From contig NZ_JAJEWQ010000004.1 in the NCBI RefSeq assembly GCF_020687805.1, positions 434,001 to 498,000 on the forward strand: a stretch of 64,000 bases of DNA. Reading direction: 5' to 3'. The notes below the pieces were generated by a model. The model had not been told where the DNA came from. It searched no databases and saw nothing but the letters and a program-made list of their open reading frames with translations. Shown here in pieces: positions 35,719-44,398 of this stretch. The position numbers and the translations under genes are program-made. The first letter of the stretch is position 1, and the number at the start of each line of letters is the position of its first letter. Source of the DNA: Planctobacterium marinum (lineage in GTDB: Bacteria; Pseudomonadota; Gammaproteobacteria; Enterobacterales; Alteromonadaceae).

Positions 35719-37781
35719 TCGCTTTGTTTTGAGTCAAGTTCCTCAGCGAAGCTGAAGTCTTTCCATTTCGTAAACCAATTGTCCCTCAAAGCCATAATCT
35801 CGCTTTGTAGTTTTCTTTTTCCTATTCCAAAATGCTTAAGTAATGTGCGTTTGAAGTTATCTTCCAAGTACGGACAACTAATACAATCCATTAGAAGAAG
35901 AAACGCCTCGGTGTCTTTTCGTATTGAGATACCAGGTGCGGTCAACTTCGTTTTGATGATTCTCTTTATCCCCTTTCTGGCCCTGTCATATCTTTTCTTA
36001 TTCTTCATATAAAAGAGGATAACTGTTATTGAGAAGTAATTGAGGCTACCATCAAATGATATTGTTCTCTTTGTCTCATACCTGCCACCAAAATACTTCA
36101 CTAAGGTAGGCTCTGTTAGCCAATAGTCTTTTCCGAGTTCGGATATGACTGTCAACAAGTAAAGCGTTTCAACTTGCGTATAGTTTTGTGTTTCGTATTT
36201 GTGAATCACAAATGATACGTTATCTGAGATGCTTTTAAATACGTGATGCATCTCATCGATCTCAACAAGTCTACTCTTGCAGAACTCAATAATCTGTTTA
36301 AGTACACGGCTCAGTTTAATTGTTGTGTTAGCTCTTGGGGCGACGTTGTATATGAAGAAGCAAAACTCTATGCAAGCATCAATTGCATCTAATAAGTCTC
36401 TCTGAGTTTTGTATTCATATTCTATTTCTGAATATTTTTTGAAAATTGATTTTAACTTTGACTCAACAATCGTCAATGTATAGTTAATGACACTTTTATA
36501 TTCGGTTCCGCTTTCAGATAGTATTGATTTGTATGACGTAATAAGAGTTTTCCCGTGAATAAAAATCTTACCAGTCTTAATTGGTCTACCTTGGTCATCG
36601 AAACGATCGTCAACTGTCTCAACTTCAATCTTTATCTTGTCATTTAGCAATTCAGAAATTTTTCTCTTTGCAATAGTTATCTCTGTGATGATTGGTTTCG
36701 AATATATTAGTTCCTTTTCTGTGTTAAGACCCAACTTATAACTTGAAAGACAATCCACAAGTGAATCAACAATGACCTTGTAGACCTTTTTATCATTGAA
36801 GAAGACAAAGTAATCGTCAACATACCTAAAAATAGAATAATGTACATCTCTATAGATTGATGATTTTCCTAAAGTTCCCTCAAGATTGAAATCAACTTTC
36901 TGAAGAATCAACTCTGCAAAAATCCTAGAAATCTCTGGTCCAATTAATATTCCATTCGTCTCATTATAGTTTTGCTTTTGCATCAATAAATCAAACTCGC
37001 TTGCAAAACTATTATTCAAAGACTTAATACCTGAATTGGCCAATTCATCTTTAACAACAACTTTACCTAGTGTTGCCCATGCTATTGAGTGAGTGTAAAT
37101 TGAGTCAAAACACTTTGAAACATCAAGTTGAGCCATTGAGTTATAACGTTTTTCGCACTGATGGTAAGTTGATGACTCAAAAAACTCGTGGATATTTCGT
37201 ATTTTTTGATACCCAAAAAATGACTTAATATGTTTATTCTTATAGGCAATACTTTTATCGAATTGATTTGACAGAATTACAGATGCACTCTTTCTCTCAT
37301 CATCGAATAGTCTTGTGTTAGCTATTCTAGAGGGGTGTCTCAGACTAAAGTTGGATCTAATCGAGTAGTACAAGATTAGCTCTTTGAATTTATCATAGAA
37401 TTCTATGACTTGAAGTTGGTTCCGAGGGTGCGGAACAGAAAGCTTTCTATAACTATCTTCTTTGTGACTGATTCCATACTGGAACGGCACAGTTATTGGT
37501 GTTCCATTTTTTATTTCAAAGCTTCTAAATTCACCATCTTCTGCAATGTCATTTTTTTCCTCTTCACTGAGTCCAAATAGTAGATGAATTACCGCATCAT
37601 TAGCATCATCCAACTTTTTCCAAGCAACTTTTCCATTTATGCAGCCCAGACTATTACCAACAATAAAATCATAAAAAAAGCGGTTTGAAAAAGTAATAGG
37701 AGTTTCATAAGGAAGTGTGTCAGAAAGTATTGCTCTTTCTTTTTTTAGTTTTATTCGCAGTACCTTTTTCACTACGACCAC
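35706..37781 (-). CDS. drt3b: Reverse transcriptase Drt3b (UG8-type, DRT3 antiphage system)
   Basis: A 691-residue reverse transcriptase. Palm motifs: AQLDVSKCFDSIYTHS (catalytic Asp220), NGILIGPEISRIFAELIL (motif B region), FRYVDDYFVFF (Asp322, Asp323). Unlike retroelement RTs there is no maturase or endonuclease part; instead a helical C-terminal region of about 300 residues follows. Two adjacent RTs, the second near 690 residues, match the layout of defence-associated RT type 3. The frame overlaps the end of drt3a; GTG at 37781 or GTG at 37772 (coupled to the drt3a TAG) are both possible starts. An RNA candidate lies just downstream. Confidence 0.85.
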   Translation of the reverse strand: MVVVKKVLRIKLKKERAILSDTLPYETPITFSNRFFYDFIVGNSLGCINGKVAWKKLDDANDAVIHLLFGLSEEEKNDIAEDGEFRSFEIKNGTPITVPFQYGISHKEDSYRKLSVPHPRNQLQVIEFYDKFKELILYYSIRSNFSLRHPSRIANTRLFDDERKSASVILSNQFDKSIAYKNKHIKSFFGYQKIRNIHEFFESSTYHQCEKRYNSMAQLDVSKCFDSIYTHSIAWATLGKVVVKDELANSGIKSLNNSFASEFDLLMQKQNYNETNGILIGPEISRIFAELILQKVDFNLEGTLGKSSIYRDVHYSIFRYVDDYFVFFNDKKVYKVIVDSLVDCLSSYKLGLNTEKELIYSKPIITEITIAKRKISELLNDKIKIEVETVDDRFDDQGRPIKTGKIFIHGKTLITSYKSILSESGTEYKSVINYTLTIVESKLKSIFKKYSEIEYEYKTQRDLLDAIDACIEFCFFIYNVAPRANTTIKLSRVLKQIIEFCKSRLVEIDEMHHVFKSISDNVSFVIHKYETQNYTQVETLYLLTVISELGKDYWLTEPTLVKYFGGRYETKRTISFDGSLNYFSITVILFYMKNKKRYDRARKGIKRIIKTKLTAPGISIRKDTEAFLLLMDCISCPYLEDNFKRTLLKHFGIGKRKLQSEIMALRDNWFTKWKDFSFAEELDSKQSDEVY

Positions 37782-39121
37782 ACCTTTGTAATTGTAGAGA
37801 AATCGGCAGCAGTAAAGTTTGCAAACAATCGCTGATCAAATCCCTTTTTAAATGAATATTTAGAAATTCTTGCTTTCAAGCTTGGGCTAGCTAAAGAACG
37901 CGAAAGACCTATTAGCTTTTGATCTAATACTTCTAAACAATCTGAGTTCGTTATCCATTGATTTGAGTTGTAGATCCCTACAACTGCATTGCCTTTGTTA
38001 TTCGAAAGCTTGGTGTTGTAAGTTAAAAACTTTAGACGCAACAACAACTCTCTTCTTGCCTTTTTAGGTTGCTTGCGAAAATTCCGTTTGTATGCATTTA
38101 TCACGTCTAAGATTCTTTTTTGGTATTTAGTTATTTTCTTACTCGAAAGTTCTAGCCTGATTCTGCCGCCTGAGTAGTTAAACCTATAGCCCAAATAATC
38201 AAATGAATAATTTGCATACCCATTGCTCAAATCAATAACTTTAGTTTTATCTCCATCTTGATTAATTTCCAGGCACTCCTTTCTCAATTGTGACTCAATA
38301 TTAGTCAAAAAATCTTGAGCCACACTTCCAGCTTGAGGAGTTAGCACCAGAACTATATCGTCAACATATCTAGCGTAGTAAATGAGGTTTGGTAGGCTTC
38401 CCATCTCTAAATCAAACCGTTTTAAATATAGCTCTGACAAGTATGCACTTACACCTACGCCTCTCGGTATACCTTGAGCGGCTCCTGAGACTGATTCATA
38501 TGACTTGAAGAGCCTAGCAATAAGTTTTCTTGTTGTAAGACTTAATATAGGACTTTCATTCAATTTTTTTAAAAGAACATCCCTATCAATACTTTCATAA
38601 AATGATTTAATATCTGTCTTAATAATGATCTTTGGAAAAGAATCATCCAAAACTGAACGAAGCTGCGGAATAATTAGATCTCTATCAGCTTGTTTCACAC
38701 CGTAAGTGTACTTAATATTTCTTTGTATTTGCTTTTCGGAAAAGAACGAATCAGCAGACGAGCCGGTGACATAAACATCTTTTCCATTTACTTTATTGGG
38801 TGATTTTGAAATAACAAAGTTGAAGCTTCTATTAGAGATATTATTAGAAATTATCTTTAAATATTGTCTAACCGCATGTTTTTTGCGTTCTTTAAAATGA
38901 CGTAGCAATCGATATAGAAACAAAATCCTATTCTCAAAGAAGCTTCTCGAATAGAAACGTTTTCTAGTATAAGTTCGTCGTATTAGCTTTCTGACCCGGT
39001 TGATATATCCATATTCAACGCTTACATTTTGGAAAAATCTGTCAGCAAGATTATTGCCCTTATTATTTTCTGATGAATATATTTTAAATAAGTTTTGTTC
39101 TGAAAAAGACTGGTCAAACAT
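37772..39121 (-). CDS. drt3a: Reverse transcriptase Drt3a (UG3-type, DRT3 antiphage system)
   Basis: A 449-residue reverse transcriptase. A basic N-terminal domain (RKLIRRTYTRKRFYSRSFF) precedes the palm with IIKTDIKSFYESID (catalytic Asp), QGIPRGVGVSAYLSELYL, and YARYVDDIVLVL (YVDD), followed by FDYLGYRFNYSGG, the thumb-proximal motif of group II-like and retron RTs. Start at the second ATG (39121) because AGGG stands six bases upstream; the first ATG is two codons earlier. Paired with drt3b by overlap. In studied DRT3 systems both RTs are needed for phage resistance. Markedly AT-rich, like the rest of the system. Confidence 0.85.
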   Translation of the reverse strand: MFDQSFSEQNLFKIYSSENNKGNNLADRFFQNVSVEYGYINRVRKLIRRTYTRKRFYSRSFFENRILFLYRLLRHFKERKKHAVRQYLKIISNNISNRSFNFVISKSPNKVNGKDVYVTGSSADSFFSEKQIQRNIKYTYGVKQADRDLIIPQLRSVLDDSFPKIIIKTDIKSFYESIDRDVLLKKLNESPILSLTTRKLIARLFKSYESVSGAAQGIPRGVGVSAYLSELYLKRFDLEMGSLPNLIYYARYVDDIVLVLTPQAGSVAQDFLTNIESQLRKECLEINQDGDKTKVIDLSNGYANYSFDYLGYRFNYSGGRIRLELSSKKITKYQKRILDVINAYKRNFRKQPKKARRELLLRLKFLTYNTKLSNNKGNAVVGIYNSNQWITNSDCLEVLDQKLIGLSRSLASPSLKARISKYSFKKGFDQRLFANFTAADFSTITKVWS

Positions 39122-39223
39122 AATCATCCCTAATTGAGTACACTACGTGTTGATTTTGGCGCACTAACTGTCACGATGTACCAAATTACGCCTCATTTCA
39201 AGGGATTTGGGAAGACTTGAAGT

Positions 39224-40504
39224 TTAAATGCATCCTCTACGTTTATAGTTTGAACTCCACTCTTTTGCTCGTTTGGTGTAAGTGGCTACTGCTCTCTCAT
39301 TCGACAATGCGAACCTATTTTTGACCTGTTTGATCTCGTCCATCTCAATGCCTGACAATTGGTTACCAAACATCTTCGGGATAACATGGCTGTAGTGCTG
39401 CTCTATCATTGATATTGATGTACCACACTGCTTAGCTAGTATTTCCATACTTACACGTTGAGCCATTAGCTCCCATGTAATGTAACTATGACGGAGTGAG
39501 TACATTGTACGAGTACCATGTGGCGATTCCTTAATCCCCAGTTCATCGAGGACTGCCGTGAATGTCCTTCCAAGCTCTTTGGTTGTCTGACCATTTTTCA
39601 AACGGAAGATAAGATCAGTTGGTTTGCGTTTAGGAAAATCTTGAGTTAACAGCCATATAGCATCATAGATATTTGCATTGCACACCACTTCACGAGTGCC
39701 CGTAAATTTAGTGGTTTTACCTTTTCTTACGGTGATATAGAAACGAGCCATATGCTCTTGGGTTTGGATGTGAAGATCACCCCATGTTAATTGGTCTAAT
39801 TCAGACCCGGGCCGTAGACCAGTATTGATGGCGAACTCTATGTAGAAGAAAAGACATCGCCGGATCTGAGCTGTCACTTCCTTTCTGGCATTCTTTTCCA
39901 TCTCCAAAAGCTTGTCACAGATACGCTCGTATTCTTCTGGTGTAAACGAAGCTCGTCTCGTTCCTGCTTTACCGACGTTGTTTAAGTTGGGAACTTGTAT
40001 CGGTGCCATCCACTGATTGTCTAAAGCAATCTTGAAGACCATATTTAATGCAGCATTGTGATTGAGGATGGTGGATTTAGATAAATCTTTCTTTGCTATT
40101 TCCTTACGCCTGACATTAAAGTCTCTAAGTTTATCTTGGTCGATTGAAGTGATATAGGTTCGATCAAAAATCGGTATGTGGTATTTGGTAAGTGCGCTTA
40201 TGTAATCCTTGTAAGCGACCTTTCCTGTCCCCATTTCAAGTTCATGTTCCATATTCTTGATAGCTTTCTCAGCAACATCACGGAACCGCTTGCTCGTCGA
40301 TAGCGTTCCAGTTTCTATTTTGATTTTGTATTCGGTACGTAAGTAACGGGCAGTTGCCTTAGCTTCTTCTAAGTCCTTTTGCTTGGTTGATTTGCAGTAC
40401 CATTTACCGAACAGCTGGAATCGGGCATACCAGCGCAAACTATTGTCCTGTAAAAAAACATATAAAGTATCGTCTATATCGTGTCGCTCAAGCTGCGTTG
40501 TCAT
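39224..40504 (-). CDS. int: Tyrosine-type site-specific integrase
   Basis: A 426-residue phage-type integrase with an N-terminal SAM-like core-binding domain (residues 60-170) and a catalytic domain: first Arg in FAINTGLRPGSELDQL, the LRHSY box in TMYSLRHSYITWEL, and the nucleophile Tyr371 in MIEQHYSHV. Located 3.8 kb from the left attachment repeat, beyond the DRT3 genes. It is the best candidate for the enzyme that recombines the tRNA-Leu repeats. Divergent from the XRE-ImmA gene with an inverted repeat between them. Confidence 0.9.
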   Translation of the reverse strand: MTTQLERHDIDDTLYVFLQDNSLRWYARFQLFGKWYCKSTKQKDLEEAKATARYLRTEYKIKIETGTLSTSKRFRDVAEKAIKNMEHELEMGTGKVAYKDYISALTKYHIPIFDRTYITSIDQDKLRDFNVRRKEIAKKDLSKSTILNHNAALNMVFKIALDNQWMAPIQVPNLNNVGKAGTRRASFTPEEYERICDKLLEMEKNARKEVTAQIRRCLFFYIEFAINTGLRPGSELDQLTWGDLHIQTQEHMARFYITVRKGKTTKFTGTREVVCNANIYDAIWLLTQDFPKRKPTDLIFRLKNGQTTKELGRTFTAVLDELGIKESPHGTRTMYSLRHSYITWELMAQRVSMEILAKQCGTSISMIEQHYSHVIPKMFGNQLSGIEMDEIKQVKNRFALSNERAVATYTKRAKEWSSNYKRRGCI

Positions 40505-40601
40505 TAGCGCCTACTACCATGCAAAGAAAAATAACGTGCCTACTTGCATGTTACGCGAATAGCTGGCAGTAGCAATCGAAAGTTTGGAGAGAATAAATCA
40601 C

Positions 40602-40617
40602 GTTAATAACTATTAAC
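40602..40617. promoter_or_regulatory. Inverted repeat GTTAATA-AC-TATTAAC between int and xre
   Basis: Perfect 7-bp arms around a 2-bp centre in the divergent promoter region of the integrase and XRE-ImmA genes. Likely operator for the XRE protein or another DNA-binding factor of the island. Confidence 0.5.
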
Positions 40618-40708
40618 ACTACCTACTCGGCTCTTGTATAAATCACCTCCAACCAAAAGTAGCTATTTTTATGTAATTTGCTATTATGATTACTTAAAGG
40701 AGACCACT

Positions 40709-41866
40709 ATGAACAATCAAGCTATTGCTCACAATCTAAAGCGATTGCGCTCCAATGCGCGATACAATCAGTCAGATCTAGCTGAAAAAGCTGGAATGTC
40801 TCTCAGTGGTTATCAAAAGCTAGAACGAGGCAAAGCTACTCCAAGAGCTGACTCAATCCGTTCTCTAGCAATTGCATTACGAGTACCAATTCAAGAAATT
40901 TTGGCAGAAGTTAAGCCCCTAAAGCACATTCGATTTAGATCACTTAAAAGGCTTAAAACTAGAGAGCAGATCATCTCCGATGTGGTTACTTGGTTGTATG
41001 ACTTTAATTCTCTCGAAGAGCTAACTGAGGACAAACAGGTAGCAGACTTACATGAATTTTATGCCTACAAAGGAAGTAACTCCGTCAGTATTCCTGACCT
41101 TGCAAGCTACTGTAGAGACAAGTTTGGATTAGGTTCCAAAGAGCCGGTTTTGGACATCTGCGGACTACTTGAGGCAAGAGGAATTAAAGTTCGTTCCATT
41201 GAAGTGGAAACCGACTCTTTTTTAGGTTTATCAGTTAGCGAACAAGAGGAAGGGGGACCAGCCGTAATAGTCAATACCTGGAAAAGGCTGCCGGTGGAAA
41301 CTTGGATATTTAGTGCCGCTCATGAACTTGGTCACCTTCTAATGCATCTCAATGCATATGATATTGACCAAACTACCGAAATTGATGAGCAAGAATCAGA
41401 GGCTGATCAGTTTGCATCACACTTTCTTATGCCACAAGAAGCTTTTGAAAGAGAATGGAATGAAGCGGCGGGTTTGAGCTTTGTTGATCGAGTATTGAAG
41501 GTCAAAAAAGTTTTTAAAGTCAGTTGGAGGACTGTTCTTTACCGGTATGCTGAAAATATGCCATCAGATAAGAAAAATAAGCTTTGGATGAATTTCAATA
41601 TCGAGTTTAAAACCCGTTACGGGAAATCTCTTCAGAAGCATACTGAACCGGTCGGCATTGAAAGCGACAATTATAGAATTAACCATAGGTATACCACTGC
41701 AAGTGAGCCCTTCAATCTTGATGTATTTGATTTTAGGGAAGATCGTTTACCATTCCTTGTCAGAAAGGCAGTCGAGAATGGGAATATTTCACTATCTCGC
41801 GGAGCAGAAATATTAAGATTGCAAAACAAAGAAATGCGTCAGTTGGCGTCTTCTTGGGTTGGTTGA
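40709..41866 (+). CDS. XRE-family antitoxin/regulator with ImmA/IrrE metallopeptidase domain
   Basis: A 385-residue protein starting at the ATG after AGGAGACC (40709). Residues 1-65 are an HTH_XRE domain (LAEKAGMSLSGYQKLERGKATP), residues 115-300 a COG2856/ImmA-like zinc peptidase with SAAHELGHLLMHLN (HExxH at about 205-209) and the third ligand region EQESEADQFASHFLMP. ImmA-type proteases cleave repressors in mobile elements; fused to XRE they also act as antitoxins. The PIN gene follows 14 bp later, so a toxin-antitoxin unit is likely, with this protein as antitoxin and autoregulator. Confidence 0.85.
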   Translation: MNNQAIAHNLKRLRSNARYNQSDLAEKAGMSLSGYQKLERGKATPRADSIRSLAIALRVPIQEILAEVKPLKHIRFRSLKRLKTREQIISDVVTWLYDFNSLEELTEDKQVADLHEFYAYKGSNSVSIPDLASYCRDKFGLGSKEPVLDICGLLEARGIKVRSIEVETDSFLGLSVSEQEEGGPAVIVNTWKRLPVETWIFSAAHELGHLLMHLNAYDIDQTTEIDEQESEADQFASHFLMPQEAFEREWNEAAGLSFVDRVLKVKKVFKVSWRTVLYRYAENMPSDKKNKLWMNFNIEFKTRYGKSLQKHTEPVGIESDNYRINHRYTTASEPFNLDVFDFREDRLPFLVRKAVENGNISLSRGAEILRLQNKEMRQLASSWVG

Positions 41867-41880
41867 TTCAGGATTAAACC

Positions 41881-42378
41881 GTGCCAGTAATAACAGATGC
41901 AAACGTCCTAATAGACTATGCCGACGCTGATATAACGATGCTGGCATTGTATTCAGAAAAAATTGAAAGGGTGATTATACCTTCGGTTATTCTGGATGAG
42001 GTAGACCAACTTACCCATGATGACTGTTTACAATATGGTTTTGAAATAATTGATGAGGAACTTGAGATCCTATCAGAAGCTTCAAACGCTCAACATGGTC
42101 CATTATCCTTCCAAGACAAAGTTTGCTTATACTTGGCCAAAAGCATCGGCGGTGTCACTTGTATAACGAATGAAAAAGCACTCTTAAAATTTTGCGAGGA
42201 AGACAACATACCAACAAAGAGAGGATTGAGGTTATTACTTGAACTAGCCGAACACAGCCATATTTCCAGAGATGATGCTATTGGGATGGTCTACGCTATA
42301 AATGAGTACAATCCTCTCCACATACATCAGGGGGTCATTGACGACTTCATTCAGCTCCTTGATCAATACAATATATGA
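41881..42378 (+). CDS. PIN-domain-like protein, probable toxin partner
   Basis: A 165-residue protein with a GTG start. VITDANVLIDYADAD gives the first PIN Asp, ILDEVDQL the conserved Glu, and LAKSIGGVTCITNEKALLKFCEE the third acidic region with the TN motif. PIN toxins are metal-dependent RNases. Placement 14 bp after an XRE-ImmA gene matches known XRE-COG2856/PIN toxin-antitoxin pairs. A conserved fourth Asp is less clear, so activity is uncertain. Confidence 0.75.
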   Translation: MPVITDANVLIDYADADITMLALYSEKIERVIIPSVILDEVDQLTHDDCLQYGFEIIDEELEILSEASNAQHGPLSFQDKVCLYLAKSIGGVTCITNEKALLKFCEEDNIPTKRGLRLLLELAEHSHISRDDAIGMVYAINEYNPLHIHQGVIDDFIQLLDQYNI

Positions 42379-42391
42379 GTGGTGTTAGGTG

Positions 42392-42494
42392 TGGTGGCTC
42401 ATTCCAGAGTTGAACTGGAACCCTCCCCTTCAAGAAAACTCATTGTTCAAAAGCCCTCTTGAAGGGGGATGCTCTACCGTTAAGCTAATGAGCC
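42392..42494 (-). tRNA. tRNA-like gene with an enlarged anticodon arm
   Basis: A 103-nt cloverleaf with encoded CCA. Acceptor GGCTCAT/ATGAGCC (7 bp), D arm GCTT...GAGC with AACGGTA loop, four-base variable loop, T arm TCCAG-TTCAACT-CTGGA, discriminator A. The anticodon arm is abnormal: stem TCCCC/GGGGA (42469-42465 and 42428-42424) is extended, after one bulged C, by 7 more pairs (TTCAAGA/TCTTGAA) and ends in a 21-base loop, so the arm has 46 nt instead of 17. No standard anticodon can be assigned. The first 7 bases are also the last codons and stop of the HEPN gene. Could be an odd tRNA, a decoy or a guide-like RNA. Confidence 0.7.
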
Positions 42495-43261
42495 AGTACT
42501 TTCAACGCTCTGCTATGATCAATTCCATATTCATTCTTAAGAAAACCTAATGCAGCATTTTGTTTCCTTGATTCATTGTAGTTCGGCCAATTTTCAAAAG
42601 GAATTAATGACTTAAGCTTTTTGTCACCCGGATCTAAAGTAGCATCAAATTCGGGAAGAAGATCTAAAAGGGTTCTCGCAAAAAGCTTAACATCATGAAA
42701 ATCTAGCTCTTCATAGCTATTTGGTGCGCCAGTCATCCCGTAGTAAGACTTGACTTCGAACATACTGTTCTTGTGCTCTTGAAAATAAATACAAACTGTT
42801 TTTTCATTCTCTTTTGACGGATGGACGATGACATTTCTAGCCAATCGATAGTAATCAATCAAATTAATTTGATGCTGTACAATCTCACTTAGCTTTTTAA
42901 TATCATTTAGCGAAATATTTCTCTGAAATTCGTCAAAGGGAGTATCTTTTCTTTCCGAAGACCATTCTTTTCCCTGAAGCTCAAAAAAGACTCTCCTATA
43001 GGAGCTTAGGTATAGATCGAATCCGCTATAAATGTTGACAATATTAAGACGCGCAGCACTACTCAGCACACGTGTTGACTTCAAACCGCCCACCTTAACA
43101 TTATATCGTTTGGCTGCTTCAGCCCACGGATCGTCATTATCCATGTCTAACCCAACGTCATCCATGTACTTTATAGCGACATAAATACCAGCTGATGTCG
43201 CAGTTAACTCACCTATGAATTTCTTGAAGCCTCTATAGCAATGCGTTGAAAACTTACCCAA
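42485..43261 (-). CDS. HEPN-type RNase domain protein
   Basis: A 258-residue helical protein with a TTG start (GGAG upstream). The stretch YYRLARNVIVHPSKENE contains R142-N-x3-H147, the Rx4-6H signature of HEPN nucleases, set in the usual long helix. HEPN RNases cut RNA, in several toxins and defence systems tRNA anticodon loops. The stop codon TAG falls inside the 5' acceptor strand of the tRNA-like gene, so both are on one transcript. No MNT-type nucleotidyltransferase antitoxin is adjacent. Family not recognised beyond HEPN. Confidence 0.6.
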   Translation of the reverse strand: MGKFSTHCYRGFKKFIGELTATSAGIYVAIKYMDDVGLDMDNDDPWAEAAKRYNVKVGGLKSTRVLSSAARLNIVNIYSGFDLYLSSYRRVFFELQGKEWSSERKDTPFDEFQRNISLNDIKKLSEIVQHQINLIDYYRLARNVIVHPSKENEKTVCIYFQEHKNSMFEVKSYYGMTGAPNSYEELDFHDVKLFARTLLDLLPEFDATLDPGDKKLKSLIPFENWPNYNESRKQNAALGFLKNEYGIDHSRALKVLAH

Positions 43262-43301
43262 GCCTTGAACTCCATTTGACAGCTAAAAGTGAATTGAAGC
43301 G

Positions 43302-43326
43302 GGCAAGGAAGTCGGACTTCCTTGCC
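43302..43326. terminator. Strong hairpin between DUF2628 and HEPN genes
   Basis: GGCAAGGAAG / CTTCCTTGCC with a TCGGA loop, perfect 10-bp stem. No T-run on the minus strand (weak GTTT on the plus strand), so it may be a Rho-dependent pause, an attenuator in front of the HEPN gene or a terminator for the gene before it. Confidence 0.5.
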
Positions 43327-43459
43327 GTTTAGATTACCTCGTACCTATTAAAAGTCCAAGATTCGCCGTTGTCTCAAAAAATAAGTGATGGAAATAATTG
43401 TTAACGTGACTTATTTGGAGCAGTAGATAATGAACCAATAGGCGCTACAGAAAATTCAA

Positions 43460-44314
43460 TTATTGAATGTATTCCGTTAACGCCGGATCCGTGCCAATAA
43501 CCCATATCACCGAGGCAACAAAGAGCAAGAAAATAACAAAACCGTTGCTAAAAACTTCTGGAAGCCCTTTATACATTTTTTCATTTACCACCTTTAACCT
43601 GTAGTAATCGTATTTAGCTAGTGTGCCGAAGAGCACAGGGGCTATTAATACGTTAGCAGTATTGTATAGAGTTGCGCTAATCGTTCCATGTAGTAAGTTT
43701 AATATCCCCATAATAATTAGAGTGCAAGATATCAGTAAAAATGACTTTGCCCACATACCTCTATAGAAATAATAAAACTGGACAAATACAAACCCCCAAA
43801 TGCTGAAATTTACTTTCATTTTTTGACTAAAGGTAAAGTTTTGGTATGTCTCACTCTTTTTCATTTGAGTCAGATCAGCTGACGGGCCACCCATACGATC
43901 AAAGAGATCAAATACAGTCCTCCAAGAAAGCTTTACTTCCACATTTGTTGACGTGGTATTAGGTTGCTCATTCATAGAAGGCGCCTTCAGCAAATCTCCA
44001 CCACAGTGAGGACAATGTGAAATAGCCTGCCGCTGAGCACTCGACGACTTAGCTTCTTCATGCTGTGTCGTAATGCCTTCGGTTACTGCTTCTTCATATA
44101 TTAAATGGGATACCAAGCCGATTTTGTCGAGTGAAGCATGAAGTTTTTGTGCGGTTTCTTCTGACAAACCTTTTTTCAATAAAAACGCTTTACCAGAAAA
44201 TAAGATATCCGCCTTTTCTATAGACACTTTTAAGAATTTACATAGTGGAGCTTTCAGTTTCTCCTTATTGTGGCCATCCTTAATCTGGCCTTTAAAAACA
44301 ATTTTATATGTACC
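43460..44314 (-). CDS. DUF2628 membrane protein with N-terminal ligand-like domain
   Basis: A 284-residue protein from the ATG at 44314 (MGTYKIVFKG). N-terminal 75 residues form a small alpha-beta domain, then a two-cysteine knuckle CPHCGGDL, then a DUF2628-like region with four hydrophobic helices (WGFVFVQFYYFYRGMWAKS is the family core). Function unknown. The start is preceded, about 60 bp upstream, by the same quasi-palindrome that precedes the flagellin gene at 46.7 kb, hinting at shared control by the nearby response regulator. Confidence 0.65.
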   Translation of the reverse strand, partial: GTYKIVFKGQIKDGHNKEKLKAPLCKFLKVSIEKADILFSGKAFLLKKGLSEETAQKLHASLDKIGLVSHLIYEEAVTEGITTQHEEAKSSSAQRQAISHCPHCGGDLLKAPSMNEQPNTTSTNVEVKLSWRTVFDLFDRMGGPSADLTQMKKSETYQNFTFSQKMKVNFSIWGFVFVQFYYFYRGMWAKSFLLISCTLIIMGILNLLHGTISATLYNTANVLIAPVLFGTLAKYDYYRLKVVNEKMYKGLPEVFSNGFVIFLLFVASVIWVIGTDPALTEYIQ

Positions 44315-44375
44315 CATAACAGCTCTTTTCATTAGCAATACTTAAGGGTTATAACTAATAAGGAACGCTGTTAAT

Positions 44376-44398
44376 GTAGGAAATTTTCTTACGAGAAA
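44376..44398 (-). promoter_or_regulatory. Candidate regulator-binding site, copy 1
   Basis: Minus strand TTTCTCGTAAGAAAATTTCCTA, overlapping the kinase stop codon and upstream of the DUF2628 gene. Nearly identical to the plus-strand motif at 46719-46743. The centre AGGAAATTTTCTT is a near palindrome, as expected for a dimeric regulator. Confidence 0.55.

Noticed and set aside
36000-39121. Retron or group II intron
   Set aside because: No msr/msd-like repeat near the RT genes, no maturase or endonuclease domain, and two RTs in tandem fit DRT3 better.
42392-42494. tRNA intron splitting a normal anticodon loop
   Set aside because: A 29-nt insert is far too short for a self-splicing group I intron and bacteria lack tRNA splicing endonuclease; an extended arm is the simpler reading.
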